Positions 15,800 through 24,477 of a DNA stretch of 64,000 nt are shown piece by piece; position 1 is the stretch's first letter, and every line of letters begins with the position of its first letter. Origin of the DNA: Promethearchaeota archaeon (lineage in GTDB: Archaea; Asgardarchaeota; Lokiarchaeia; Sigynarchaeales; SOKP01); the NCBI GenBank assembly GCA_013375495.1, contig JABXKC010000003.1, positions 1 through 64,000 of the forward strand. The letters are read 5' to 3'. The notes below the pieces were generated by a model, which did not search any database, was not told the DNA's origin, and worked only from the letters and a program-made list of their open reading frames with translations. A program made the position numbers and the translations under genes.

Positions 15800-16624
15800 T
15801 TATTTTTCACCTCTTGTTTTAATAATATTTTTATTAGGAGATACCCTCACTTTGTTATCTTTAATTGCTACAATATAAACTTTCATACCTCTCTCAAAAT
15901 GAAATGTATCGTTATAAGGCATAACATGAAGCTTCTCGTATTTCATAGGGGTTGTTGAATTTATTCTAATTACGCCTCCTCTCTCATCAATAGGTAATAC
16001 GACCTCTCCCTCCTTTCCTATTAAATTTTGCGTTGAGGATATTTTATAATACTCCGATTTCGCAATGTGTTTCCAAGCTATATTAAGATACTTAGAAGTG
16101 ATAAGCGCAATACTCGGGGATCCTATGAACATTATAAACTTTAGAGCTTCAATGGTGATTATATAGTAAAGCGAGATTCCTGAAATACCGAATACTAAGA
16201 GAAATGCAGACGCCAATAACATAATTGGAGCAGGTGAAGTTGTAGTGCCGAACATATCAGTATCTACATCTATATCGGCATCTACATCAATATCAATGTC
16301 CGTGTCAACATCTACATCGATATCACTATCAATTTCTACCCCCACGTCCATATCGACATCTACATCTATATCAGCATCAATGTCTACATCTACATCCGCG
16401 TCAACATCTATGTCAGTGTCAATATCTACATCTACATCAACATCGATATCAACATCAGCGTCAATATCAACATCAACATCTGCATCTATATCAATATCAG
16501 TGTCAATTTCCTGACCTAATAATTGTGATTCCATTTGAGCTAAGAACACTGAGATAATGCTGAAAAGAAGTCCCCCGATGAATAACCCCAAACAAACGCT
16601 AAAGAATATATCGTATATATCCAT
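15800..16624 (-). CDS. NfeD-like membrane protein with a long alternating-Asp repeat
   Basis: 274 aa. Membrane segment 1 is at about 6-28. Residues 41-123 form an almost perfect Asp-X alternation, where X is Ile, Val, Ala or Thr. Two hydrophobic segments follow (about 132-175), then a C-terminal OB-fold of the NfeD type (NLIGKEGEVVLPIDERGGVI, later FERGMKVYIVAI). NfeD proteins partner flotillins, as in this operon. The repeat would give a beta-strand with one acidic and one hydrophobic face, a plausible Ca2+-binding or self-assembling element (inference). GGTGG precedes the ATG. Topology cannot be fixed from sequence alone. Confidence 0.78.
   Translation of the reverse strand: MDIYDIFFSVCLGLFIGGLLFSIISVFLAQMESQLLGQEIDTDIDIDADVDVDIDADVDIDVDVDVDIDTDIDVDADVDVDIDADIDVDVDMDVGVEIDSDIDVDVDTDIDIDVDADIDVDTDMFGTTTSPAPIMLLASAFLLVFGISGISLYYIITIEALKFIMFIGSPSIALITSKYLNIAWKHIAKSEYYKISSTQNLIGKEGEVVLPIDERGGVIRINSTTPMKYEKLHVMPYNDTFHFERGMKVYIVAIKDNKVRVSPNKNIIKTRGEK
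16253..16504 (-). repeat. Degenerate 6-bp repeat coding for alternating Asp
   Basis: About 250 bp of imperfect hexamers (GATATC, GACATC and GATGTA-like units read on the minus strand), matching residues 41-123 of the NfeD-like protein. Third-base variation is high while the Asp at every second codon is kept. This suggests selection on the protein rather than recent slippage. Confidence 0.8.
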
Positions 16625-16670
16625 TTATCTTCCACCCTAAATTATTATTAAAGTTAACCAAAATTGTTAA

Positions 16671-16871
16671 TTATTCCCTTAAATATTGATGCTTTAAATT
16701 TACTATTTGTATTAACTTTTTGAGCCTTAGTTTAATCCTTACTTTTAATTTTCTTCTATGGTTCGCCTTCTCTAATTTTTCTAAGCGTCCTATTTCTACT
16801 TTGTATCGCTTGGAACGCCCTTTATCTGTTAACTTTTTGTAAATTTTCCTTTTTTTATACCTTTTCCCCAT
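16671..16871 (-). CDS. Small, extremely basic protein
   Basis: 66 aa with about 28 Lys/Arg residues (MGKRYKKRKIYKKL, then RRKLKVRIKLRLKKL). It starts at ATG. There is no zinc motif or membrane segment. It could bind nucleic acid or acidic membrane/protein surfaces; the adjacent protein with the Asp repeat is strongly acidic, so charge pairing is conceivable, but that is speculation. It could also be a chance ORF. It fits the spacing of the operon (47 nt to the next gene). Confidence 0.45.
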   Translation of the reverse strand: MGKRYKKRKIYKKLTDKGRSKRYKVEIGRLEKLEKANHRRKLKVRIKLRLKKLIQIVNLKHQYLRE

Positions 16872-16902
16872 CCTAATTAGGTTTACTTGATTATTATCTT
16901 AA

Positions 16903-17313
16903 CTATTGTAATTTTATGCCACAATTATGGCAATAGAGAGCATTTATATCTTTTTTTGTGCCGCAATATTGGCAGAAGTTCGCCATTGGTTTTTCAGGTT
17001 CAGAATCTTCTATATAGATTGGCCGAACCACAGAACTACTCGAAGGTTTAGCGATGTATGGATTTGATCTTGGAACTTCCGTAGTATAATACGGATAATG
17101 ATTATGTGACTTTGGCGAATAAGAAGTTGAACGCCTTCGGCTTGCTGAGGTTACTCCAGCTATAACTATAACAATAATAATAATAATCATTGGAAAAAAC
17201 GGCGTAAAGTTAAAAAGAAAGAATGGGCTCGATCCGAACAGAAAGAATACACCAATACCTAGGAAAATTATTAGTCCTACTATAGAACCTATATTTGAAT
17301 TATTTCTCGGCAT
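16903..17313 (-). CDS. Membrane protein with C-terminal zinc ribbon
   Basis: 136 aa. Two hydrophobic segments (about 7-30 and 32-54), a Ser/Pro-rich linker, and a C-terminal zinc ribbon with paired cysteines (FCQYCGTKKD and LYCHNCGIKL). It is first in the flotillin/NfeD cluster. Zinc-ribbon membrane proteins of this form are common and poorly characterised; no specific function can be given. Confidence 0.75.
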   Translation of the reverse strand: MPRNNSNIGSIVGLIIFLGIGVFFLFGSSPFFLFNFTPFFPMIIIIIVIVIAGVTSASRRRSTSYSPKSHNHYPYYTTEVPRSNPYIAKPSSSSVVRPIYIEDSEPEKPMANFCQYCGTKKDINALYCHNCGIKLQ

Positions 17314-17576
17314 TTTTTTTTATATATTTCTCTATATTTTTTTATATTCTATCATTATTAATTATGATAGGTAGTTATTTAAATGTTTCGCATATAGCAA
17401 AATTATTATCAGAATAAGCCTAAGACTTGATTTTTCGTTATTATTCACGAAAATATATATAAATATTAACCAATATTTTATTTCAATTTTTAATTGTTAC
17501 GAGATTAAAAAACCATTTGTATTAGTTACCGGCGGCAGGAGTCTATTTAAATTGGTCATTTTCCCATTTCATCGCA

Positions 17577-17915
17577 ATGCTTCTCGCGGGGATTTTTTTC
17601 ACAATTTCAATTTCAATGGTTTTCTTCCATAAACCAAAAAACTGGTTTATACTACATATATTTTTCACTTCTCTAGGATTATTAACTGGAATTATAGGCC
17701 TTATTTTATTAGACGGTTTAGTTTTAGAGATATTACATGGGATTCTGGGATTAATAACTATAATTCCCTTTATAGGTATAATCTCTATTGGTTTAATAGC
17801 TATTAAAAAGAAAAACAGAAATGTTAGAGCAACCCATATTTGGTTAAGTCGAATAATTTACCTTCTTACCTTGTTTTTAATTGTTCTAGGAATAATTACA
17901 TTCATGTTTTTCTAA
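17577..17915 (+). CDS. Four-helix membrane protein, possible cytochrome b561-like
   Basis: 112 aa from the ATG at 17577, about four membrane helices with His residues in suitable places (FFHKP, ILHIFF, ILHGIL, THIWL), reminiscent of small haem-b membrane proteins. The frame stays open upstream to 17526 with membrane-protein-like codons (LNWSFSHFIA, including another His) but no start codon before a TAG at 17523-17525. The ATG may thus mark a 5'-truncated gene, or the true start is non-standard. Family call is tentative. Confidence 0.55.
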   Translation: MLLAGIFFTISISMVFFHKPKNWFILHIFFTSLGLLTGIIGLILLDGLVLEILHGILGLITIIPFIGIISIGLIAIKKKNRNVRATHIWLSRIIYLLTLFLIVLGIITFMFF

Positions 17916-18108
17916 TTTTTTTTATTATATCTTTAAGATAAATATATTTTTGAATATTCATTATTAAAAAATAGAAAATAGTATGTTAACTTTATAAACC
18001 AAATTACATATAAGCTTAATATTCATTAGTCTTATTGATTAATATATTCATATATAAATATCTGGTTTAGAAATTAGCTGGTAAATGAGTAGCAATTAAT
18101 TTCTTGAG

Positions 18109-18852
18109 GTGGTTTTTATAGCCAAGAATCACGAGTCAACAGATGAAGAGAAAGAAGAGAAAGGAATTGAATCAAAGGATAAACCTATATATGTTAAGGT
18201 TGACGAATCAACCCGCAGGATTATCGATACATACAAGAACTTAGGAACAACAATTTCAAATCTTGTAAAAGATGCAGTTGAAATGTATGATGACTATAAT
18301 TCAATGTCACCCGAAGTTAAGGCGATTATTGATACTTATAAGGGTGAAGAGGAAAACTTAGTTTCCTTTTTAGAACACGCAATTCAGTATTACGGTCAAC
18401 AGAAGAACCTGGATCGCGATTTATGGGTAAGAACTCGGGATGAAATGAAGATGATGCTTATAGGGAAAACTACTTTCAATCAACTAATCGCGGCTGCTGA
18501 AGCTCCTGAAGACGCTTTAGAAAAACCTTTTAAGAAAAATGTTGCCATCGATTTAATCCTTTGGTATACCGGGAAACCTTTAAAAAACCTTTCACTTGAA
18601 GAAGTAATCACAACCGTCCAGAAGATATGGGTTGTAGCTAATTACTTCTATAAAATAGATTTACATCACGAAGGGGATGAATATCATCTATTATTCAAGC
18701 ATAGACAAAATAAAAGGTATTCTCGTTATTGGTTAGGTTACTTTACGGAGATGTTTAGCTCAGAGGATTTACCGTACAAGTGCATAATCGAAGGTCAAAC
18801 TTTCGACGAAACGCTTTCAATGACAATCAAAGCTGCTTATAAAAAAGATTAA
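18109..18852 (+). CDS. Hypothetical protein with N-terminal RHH-like segment
   Basis: 247 aa from a GTG start; no other start is near. After a charged N-terminus, YVKVDESTRRIIDTYKNLG followed by ISNLVKDAVEMYDDY resembles a ribbon-helix-helix or similar small helical domain. The C-terminal half contains IDLHHEGDEYHLLFKHRQNK and RYWLGYFTEMF, which I do not recognise. It is probably soluble. It is isolated between two opposite-strand or unrelated genes. A DNA-binding role is possible, not shown. Confidence 0.65.
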   Translation: MVFIAKNHESTDEEKEEKGIESKDKPIYVKVDESTRRIIDTYKNLGTTISNLVKDAVEMYDDYNSMSPEVKAIIDTYKGEEENLVSFLEHAIQYYGQQKNLDRDLWVRTRDEMKMMLIGKTTFNQLIAAAEAPEDALEKPFKKNVAIDLILWYTGKPLKNLSLEEVITTVQKIWVVANYFYKIDLHHEGDEYHLLFKHRQNKRYSRYWLGYFTEMFSSEDLPYKCIIEGQTFDETLSMTIKAAYKKD

Positions 18853-18960
18853 AACCATTTTAGAAACAGTCTCTTTCCAAATTTGCTGCTTGTTAATCTG
18901 ATTTTGGATTTTCTCTCTATTTGGAATAATAAAATAAATTAAATTGTTAGTTTAATCAAG

Positions 18961-20103
18961 TTAATCTTTATTCACCACATCCCAAACAGCTTTAAAAATT
19001 GGTCCTGTTCTTGGGTCTTCTCCTTTCATATGCATTTTATTCATAGCATATCCTATGCTCAGTTTTTTCTCAAGATCCATAACGCATAAAGATCCACCTG
19101 CACCACCCCAACCAAAACTTCGAGGTCCAAGATAAAATTTATCATCAAGGAGACCAAATCCCAAACCGAATTTGGCAGGACTATACATCATAATGACATC
19201 GCGACCACTGATTTGTGGCTCAATAGCTCTTTCAATCGTGAATTGTGATAAGACTTTCTTTTTATCATACATGCCCCCACAAGCTAAGATCGATCCTACT
19301 TTAGCTATCGACCTCGCGTTTCCGTGGCCATTTCCACTGGGTATTTCTGCAGAGCGCCAAGCTCGTCCATTAAAATCAATTATTTCTATGTTTGGATTAT
19401 AAAACACTCTCATAGTTTTTCTTAAAAACAATTTAGTTAAAATAATTTGCCATTTAGCAAAGACTTCTTGAGGAACAATAATGTCTGCTACTCTGGAATC
19501 GTAATTTTCTGGTATCCCTATGTGAAAATCAATATTGAGTGGATTAGCTATATTCTCTCGAAAAAAACTTCCCAAGGTTTTACCAGTAACCCTTCTTACC
19601 AGTTCTCCTAAGAGATAACCAAAGGTTGTCATATGATATCCAATTTTGGTTCCTGGCTTCCACCATGGTTTTTGTGCAGCTAATAAATTAATAATACGAT
19701 CCCAATCGAATAATGCTTCAACAGGTATTTTTTCATCAAATCCAGGAAGACCTGCACTATGACTTAGTAAATGTTTGACCAGTACATTTTCTTTAGTTGC
19801 TTGAGCAAACTCTGGCCAATATTTGAATACAGGGGTTTCCACATCTATTAAACCTTTATCAATTAACAAATGTATACATAGTGCGGTCATAATTTTTGTT
19901 GTTGAGAAAACATTAACTATAGTATCCTTTTCCCAAGATTTTGTTTTAGCTGAATCGGAAAATCCCCCCCATATATCTACTACTAATTCACCGTTTAAAG
20001 AAACAGCAAATGAAGCACCAACCTCCAATCCTAAATCAAAATTCTTCTCAAATGCTTCTTTTGCTAAAATGAAGCGTTCATCAAAATATCCTTTACTTTC
20101 CAT
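18961..20103 (-). CDS. Serine hydrolase of the beta-lactamase (class C/EstB) family
   Basis: 380 aa from the ATG at 20103 (GTG at 20115 is an alternative). SxxK nucleophile motif STTK in VFSTTKIMTAL, a Tyr motif YHM in the second position where esterases often have YxN, and a GWGGAGGS end replacing KTG. No signal peptide, so probably a cytosolic esterase or peptidase rather than a resistance enzyme. Substrate unknown. Stand-alone gene. Confidence 0.88.
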   Translation of the reverse strand: MESKGYFDERFILAKEAFEKNFDLGLEVGASFAVSLNGELVVDIWGGFSDSAKTKSWEKDTIVNVFSTTKIMTALCIHLLIDKGLIDVETPVFKYWPEFAQATKENVLVKHLLSHSAGLPGFDEKIPVEALFDWDRIINLLAAQKPWWKPGTKIGYHMTTFGYLLGELVRRVTGKTLGSFFRENIANPLNIDFHIGIPENYDSRVADIIVPQEVFAKWQIILTKLFLRKTMRVFYNPNIEIIDFNGRAWRSAEIPSGNGHGNARSIAKVGSILACGGMYDKKKVLSQFTIERAIEPQISGRDVIMMYSPAKFGLGFGLLDDKFYLGPRSFGWGGAGGSLCVMDLEKKLSIGYAMNKMHMKGEDPRTGPIFKAVWDVVNKD

Positions 20104-20204
20104 AAGGTTTTTCACTAAAATATTAAATTATAATTTCAAATAAAATTTTATGAATGGTTTTAGATGTAAGAAAAAAAGAAAATAAATTTTGTTATGATTA
20201 ATAA

Positions 20205-20573
20205 TTATTTTGCTGAATCGTCTTCTTCCATGATACCTAACTTATTTCCTTCGGTATCTTTAAACATGTAGAAATATCCTACTCCAGGTATCTTAATTTT
20301 AGGTGATTCTAGACTTCCACCACTTTCTTCAATTTTTTTACTGTATTTATCTACTGAAGATAAACCAATGTAATTAAATATCTGATCTTCGGGTTGTTCC
20401 CTCTTTTGTAATCCACCACCTATTCCCTCTTCATCATCCTTTCCGGCATCAATCGTCCAATACTCCACTGGACCTTCCCATTTTTCGATTTTCCAATTAA
20501 AAGCATCTTCATAAAACTTTTTTGCTCTCAAAGGATCATCAGCATTAATTTCAAAATGAACGACTTTAGGCAT
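20205..20573 (-). CDS. VOC (glyoxalase/bleomycin resistance) family protein
   Basis: 122 aa from the ATG at 20573, which has the Shine-Dalgarno GGTGG just upstream; the GTG at 20582 lies within it. It has one VOC module pair: VVHFEINADDPLRAKKFYED and YFMFKDTEGNKLGIMEED. The His of the first strand and the Glu of the last are in metal-site positions. Its substrate cannot be told. It resembles the small stand-alone VOC proteins annotated as glyoxalase-like. Confidence 0.88.
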   Translation of the reverse strand: MPKVVHFEINADDPLRAKKFYEDAFNWKIEKWEGPVEYWTIDAGKDDEEGIGGGLQKREQPEDQIFNYIGLSSVDKYSKKIEESGGSLESPKIKIPGVGYFYMFKDTEGNKLGIMEEDDSAK

Positions 20574-20721
20574 ATATTCCACCTTTACAATTTTTTAAAA
20601 ATAATATTTTGTAGTAGGATACATATTAATTTGTAACAATTTAAAAAATCTCACACACCATAGTTTTTGAAGAAATTATTTAGTATTCCACCATTTCAAA
20701 AAACTATCATACGGAGAAAAA

Positions 20722-21135
20722 ATGCTTTTTATGTTAGATATAATTTTAGTCCAACATGTCGATACTGGTTTAAACCTAGTAGAATACCGACAAGAACATA
20801 CCATCATGAAGACTGAGCATTCAGATATATTCAGTGGGTTTATGACAGCAATTCAGAATATAACAGAAGAGTTAAATATTGGTTACGTAGTTTTAATAGC
20901 TACTGAAGGAATTAAAGGACACAATTGTATCATAGTTCCGAAATACCCTATAAATATTATAATACTCGTAGATCAAGATGATCCCATTGATCTGTGGAAA
21001 CAACAAGGGAAAGATATAGCGGAGAAATTCCTTTCAATCTTTGGTACTTCTTTTAATCCTAACCTGGTTCACCAATTCAAAACATTCAGTTCGGTTATAA
21101 AAGAAATGTGCACAACTCACGAGTATTGTGAATAA
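20722..21135 (+). CDS. Longin/Roadblock-like small sensor protein
   Basis: 137 aa. The pattern LDIILVQHVDTGLNLVEYR, then DIFSGFMTAIQNITEEL, a strand, INIIILVDQDDPIDLW and a long C-terminal helix is that of a longin- or Roadblock-type alpha/beta fold, in which a strand pair, helix with SGFxxAI, strands and helix alternate. Asgard archaea carry many such proteins, thought to bind GTPases or membrane adaptors. The C-terminus is Cys-rich (CTTHEYC). A profile or structure comparison would be needed to decide between longin and Roadblock. Confidence 0.55.
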   Translation: MLFMLDIILVQHVDTGLNLVEYRQEHTIMKTEHSDIFSGFMTAIQNITEELNIGYVVLIATEGIKGHNCIIVPKYPINIIILVDQDDPIDLWKQQGKDIAEKFLSIFGTSFNPNLVHQFKTFSSVIKEMCTTHEYCE

Positions 21136-21168
21136 AAAAATAAAAAAAAAAGATTAGACGCTATTTAT

Positions 21169-22149
21169 TTAAGGCAAGAAATCATCAAAACCAAAATAGT
21201 GATCTTCTTCCTGAATGATAATATCTTCAAAAAGCTTTTTCGTTTTAATATCCCCAAGTCGAGTTGCTTCTGCTATAACTTTACGGTATAAAACGATAGC
21301 ATAATTTTCTGCTTCTCTATCAAGTTTAATAAAGTCTTCAACCGAATTTCCAATTTCAGGTAAAGGATCAACGGTAGCTATAGATTCTCGATCAATTTCG
21401 TAGATTCGCTCCGAGATCTTTTCCATATGTTCCATTTCTTGAAGGAATGTTTCTTTAAGAACTCCTGACAAGACGCTTGCTTTGTTTTTTCCAGTAACAA
21501 CTTCTAAAGCATTCTTCTTACGCCTCATTCGCTCCAATCCTTCAGCTTTCTCGTGTTGATTGGTGTATTGAATGACTGCTGATATTTCACTTGCGAGAGC
21601 CTTATTGAGTAGTGCAATATATTCTTCCCCGAAAATAGATCTCCATTCAGAATCAGGAGTTTCTCCTAAATCAGGCTCATTTTCCATCTCTAAATATTCT
21701 TGAAATTTTAATAAATGAACTTCTTCGTCGCTATAAATCTTCGTAAACAAAATCCATGTTTCCCGATCTCCAATATTTTTAGCAGCATCGATTAACTGGC
21801 GATATAATTCCAAAGCTTCTTCTTCTGCTTTATAATCCAATTCAGCAAATTCTCTAATCGAATTTCCGATTACAACTTTATCGGGTTTAGTTGTTGCCTC
21901 TCCCCCCAATAAATAAATTCTTTCCATTATTTGAGCAAGATGTTTCATTTCTTCTATTGCAAAGTCCTTTAATATCTTCCCAAATTCGTCGTAAGTTGTG
22001 CTTTCTAGTAAATAGTTTTCTTTGATCACTTTTCTCTTGAGTTTGTCCATTTTCGTGTGTTGCAGCATATATTGTGCCGATACTTCCATTTCACGAGCAA
22101 CAGCTCTATTTAATAATGCTAAATACTCATCTGTAGCTTTTACAATCAT
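21169..22149 (-). CDS. Tandem ferritin-like diiron protein
   Basis: 326 aa made of two bacterioferritin-like four-helix units in one chain (about 1-160 and 170-326). Repeat 1 has AREMEVSAQYM, FAIEEMKHLAQI and SDEEVHLLKF; repeat 2 has ASEISAVIQYT, FLQEMEHMEKI and IQEEDHYFGF. Each thus keeps the Glu and ExxH ligands for a diiron site. Single-domain bacterioferritins are about 155 aa. The likely role is iron storage or detoxification of peroxide. GAGGAAT precedes the ATG. Confidence 0.85.
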   Translation of the reverse strand: MIVKATDEYLALLNRAVAREMEVSAQYMLQHTKMDKLKRKVIKENYLLESTTYDEFGKILKDFAIEEMKHLAQIMERIYLLGGEATTKPDKVVIGNSIREFAELDYKAEEEALELYRQLIDAAKNIGDRETWILFTKIYSDEEVHLLKFQEYLEMENEPDLGETPDSEWRSIFGEEYIALLNKALASEISAVIQYTNQHEKAEGLERMRRKKNALEVVTGKNKASVLSGVLKETFLQEMEHMEKISERIYEIDRESIATVDPLPEIGNSVEDFIKLDREAENYAIVLYRKVIAEATRLGDIKTKKLFEDIIIQEEDHYFGFDDFLP

Positions 22150-22289
22150 TTTAGATTCCTCTTCAAAAATTTTACAATAAATGATATTAGGATACTATTA
22201 AAAAGTTTATTATAACAAATTATAGTACTTCCACCAAAAATCCTAACATAACAGTAAAATCTTTTATTAATTTAATTTTAATTAAAAAT

Positions 22290-23357
22290 ATGAACTTCTT
22301 TACTAGAAATGATTTAATATCCATTAAAGACGACATTGGTAATATTGTTGAACTAAAGTTTAACGAGGAAAGTTCTGCGATTGTCTCCGAGTATGGAGGA
22401 AGGTTATTAGGATTATTTCCAAAAAATGATGTTTTCAGCCTGTTGTGGATAAATCCAGATATAAAAAATGTGATAAAATCAAGACAAAGAGACCTTGGTG
22501 GAGATCGATATTGGATTTCTCCTGAAAGAGAATTTTTTTACGAGAAGCCTCAAACATGGGAAGGATGGTTTTGTCCTCACGGGTTGGATCCCGCTTATTA
22601 CGAATTCTTAGCTGAATCTTCAAAATCATGTACGCTATCAAGTCCTATAACCGTAGAATCACAAATAAAAAAAGAAATTTATAATGGAGAGATGACCCGC
22701 CAAATATCCCTAATAAAAGAGCCAATTTCGACAGGTTTGAGTTATATTGGAGTCGAATTCGTAGATGACTGCGTTTTATTCCAACCAAATTTACAGATTA
22801 ATGGTTGGTCGTTAGCTTGTATAATTAGTGGTGGTTCGTCAAATCCCGGAACTACTCTAATTCCTACGAAATCCAATCCAAAACCTCTGTCATATTTTCG
22901 AACTATCCCACAAGATCGTTTACGCGTGGGAGAAAATTATGTTGCTTTTAAAATAGATGTTAACGATATATATAAACTCGCTATTCGCCCAGAAGATATT
23001 GATTTTACTCGGAAGGCAAAAATTGGTTATACTCTTAAAATTCCTAATTCAGAAAATTATGGATTCTTAGTCAAACTATCAGAAGATATCCCTAAATCCC
23101 AAGAAAAATGTTTTGATGTTTCCAGAGATCATCCTAATGAAGAAATTGGCGTGATTCAATCCTATAATTCAGAATCCGTAAATAAGCCCACATTGAATTT
23201 TGGAGAAATTGAACTCCAGCTAAATAATTTTAAAACTATTGATAATACTTCTCACGGTAAAGCTATTCATCAAATATTTGGATACATTGGCTCAAAAGAA
23301 GAAATTTTTAGTGTCATTGAGAAATTTCTAGGGATTATGAATCCTAATTTATTTTAG
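22290..23357 (+). CDS. Galactose-mutarotase-like fold protein, unknown substrate
   Basis: 355 aa. Strand-rich throughout, with SEYGGRLLGLFP, LLWINP, LGGDRYWISPEREFFYEKP, PHGLDPAYYEFL and later SGGSSNPGTTLIP. The pattern of an N-terminal GGR(L/I) turn and WINP resembles aldose-1-epimerase-like sugar-binding beta-sandwich proteins. Catalytic His/Glu pairs are not clear, so a binding role is possible. No signal peptide. Divergent from the ferritin gene, sharing the 140-nt gap between them. Confidence 0.5.
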   Translation: MNFFTRNDLISIKDDIGNIVELKFNEESSAIVSEYGGRLLGLFPKNDVFSLLWINPDIKNVIKSRQRDLGGDRYWISPEREFFYEKPQTWEGWFCPHGLDPAYYEFLAESSKSCTLSSPITVESQIKKEIYNGEMTRQISLIKEPISTGLSYIGVEFVDDCVLFQPNLQINGWSLACIISGGSSNPGTTLIPTKSNPKPLSYFRTIPQDRLRVGENYVAFKIDVNDIYKLAIRPEDIDFTRKAKIGYTLKIPNSENYGFLVKLSEDIPKSQEKCFDVSRDHPNEEIGVIQSYNSESVNKPTLNFGEIELQLNNFKTIDNTSHGKAIHQIFGYIGSKEEIFSVIEKFLGIMNPNLF

Positions 23358-23447
23358 GTTAACATGAATCGTGAAACCATCATTAGTTATTCTTTTTAAA
23401 CGGAAATTCTTATTTAGTAATTAAAAATCAATTGGATTGCAAGTGAA

Positions 23448-24386
23448 ATGTCTACTAAAAAAAAATCGAGATATCGGAATTTAATTATTTTATATGTTTT
23501 CTATATTATATTTTGGTTTATTTTAAGCGCGATAATGAGAGTTATTATCTTCCCAGAGGTAACGCCTATAGCGTTGACTCGATTTATTCCTGTTGAAGAT
23601 GTCCTAGCTGAACTCGTTCTCGTTTTTGTAGTACTCATTCCCATTTCGGGTATCATAGGGGCTTTACTGGGGGGATACATTTTATCCCCTATAATTATGG
23701 TTTTACATAAATTCTTCTATAGATCTAATAAATTTTATGGCATCCAATACGAGTCAGAAGATAAGAAAGTTAGTTTAATAAAATCGGGATTTTACCCAGT
23801 ACTAATGGCTGTGAATCTTTCCTTTATTTTTTTAACTCCTGAAATCATTTCCGCAATTTTGGAGGCAGATGTAATAACTGAATTTATGTTCATGTTGAAA
23901 ATTCCAGTTTTTATTCGTCTTCTAGGTCAAACTATACTACTCATATTTACTTTTGGGGCATCTACTGTGTTATTTTCACCCGTATGGCTTTTAAAAGATT
24001 CTGGAATCGTATTTACAACTAAAGATAAGGTTGAAAACTCGAACGAGACGCTTCTAATAAAATCAATAGGAGAGTGGTTTCAAACTCTCTTAAAAGGCTA
24101 CGCGGGAATTGGGGTAATATTTACTTATATTTTCGTCATATATGATTTCGTAATTCTCTTTATTGCCAATCTTGGGAAACCTGGAAACATGTTAAACGTC
24201 CCAAGTCTCTTTTTATGGCTTGGCTTACCTTTCTATTTAGTATTATCAATGATTCCCGCTGTAATTCTACATGATGCCCTTAAAAAACGCCGGTTAAGTT
24301 ATGTGAGAAAAATAGCGCACAGAATTGGAATTAGAGATTCTGCAATTGTATCGTTTGAATTGAAAAAGCAAGAAGAAAGATCTTAA
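23448..24386 (+). CDS. Multi-pass membrane protein, unknown
   Basis: 312 aa with about six membrane helices (e.g. LIILYVFYIIFWFILSAIM; FVVLIPISGIIGALLGGYIL; LLGQTILLIFTFGASTVLF; YIFVIYDFVILFIANL; LFLWLGLPFYLVLSMIPAVI). The C-terminus is basic and cytosolic-looking (ALKKRRLSYVRKIAH). A Gly-rich segment in helix 2 recalls transporters, but no family motif is seen. Confidence 0.7.
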   Translation: MSTKKKSRYRNLIILYVFYIIFWFILSAIMRVIIFPEVTPIALTRFIPVEDVLAELVLVFVVLIPISGIIGALLGGYILSPIIMVLHKFFYRSNKFYGIQYESEDKKVSLIKSGFYPVLMAVNLSFIFLTPEIISAILEADVITEFMFMLKIPVFIRLLGQTILLIFTFGASTVLFSPVWLLKDSGIVFTTKDKVENSNETLLIKSIGEWFQTLLKGYAGIGVIFTYIFVIYDFVILFIANLGKPGNMLNVPSLFLWLGLPFYLVLSMIPAVILHDALKKRRLSYVRKIAHRIGIRDSAIVSFELKKQEERS

Positions 24387-24477
24387 TAATAATTTTTTTT
24401 TAAAATAGTAAGATTATAATCTAAACCTAGACAATGCATAATTAATTTATAAACAAAATACTTGAAGGTAAGAAAAA

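Noticed and set aside
16245..16514. Plus-strand Ser/Thr/Ile repeat ORF
   Set aside because: It is the antisense reading of the Asp-alternation repeat in the NfeD-like gene.
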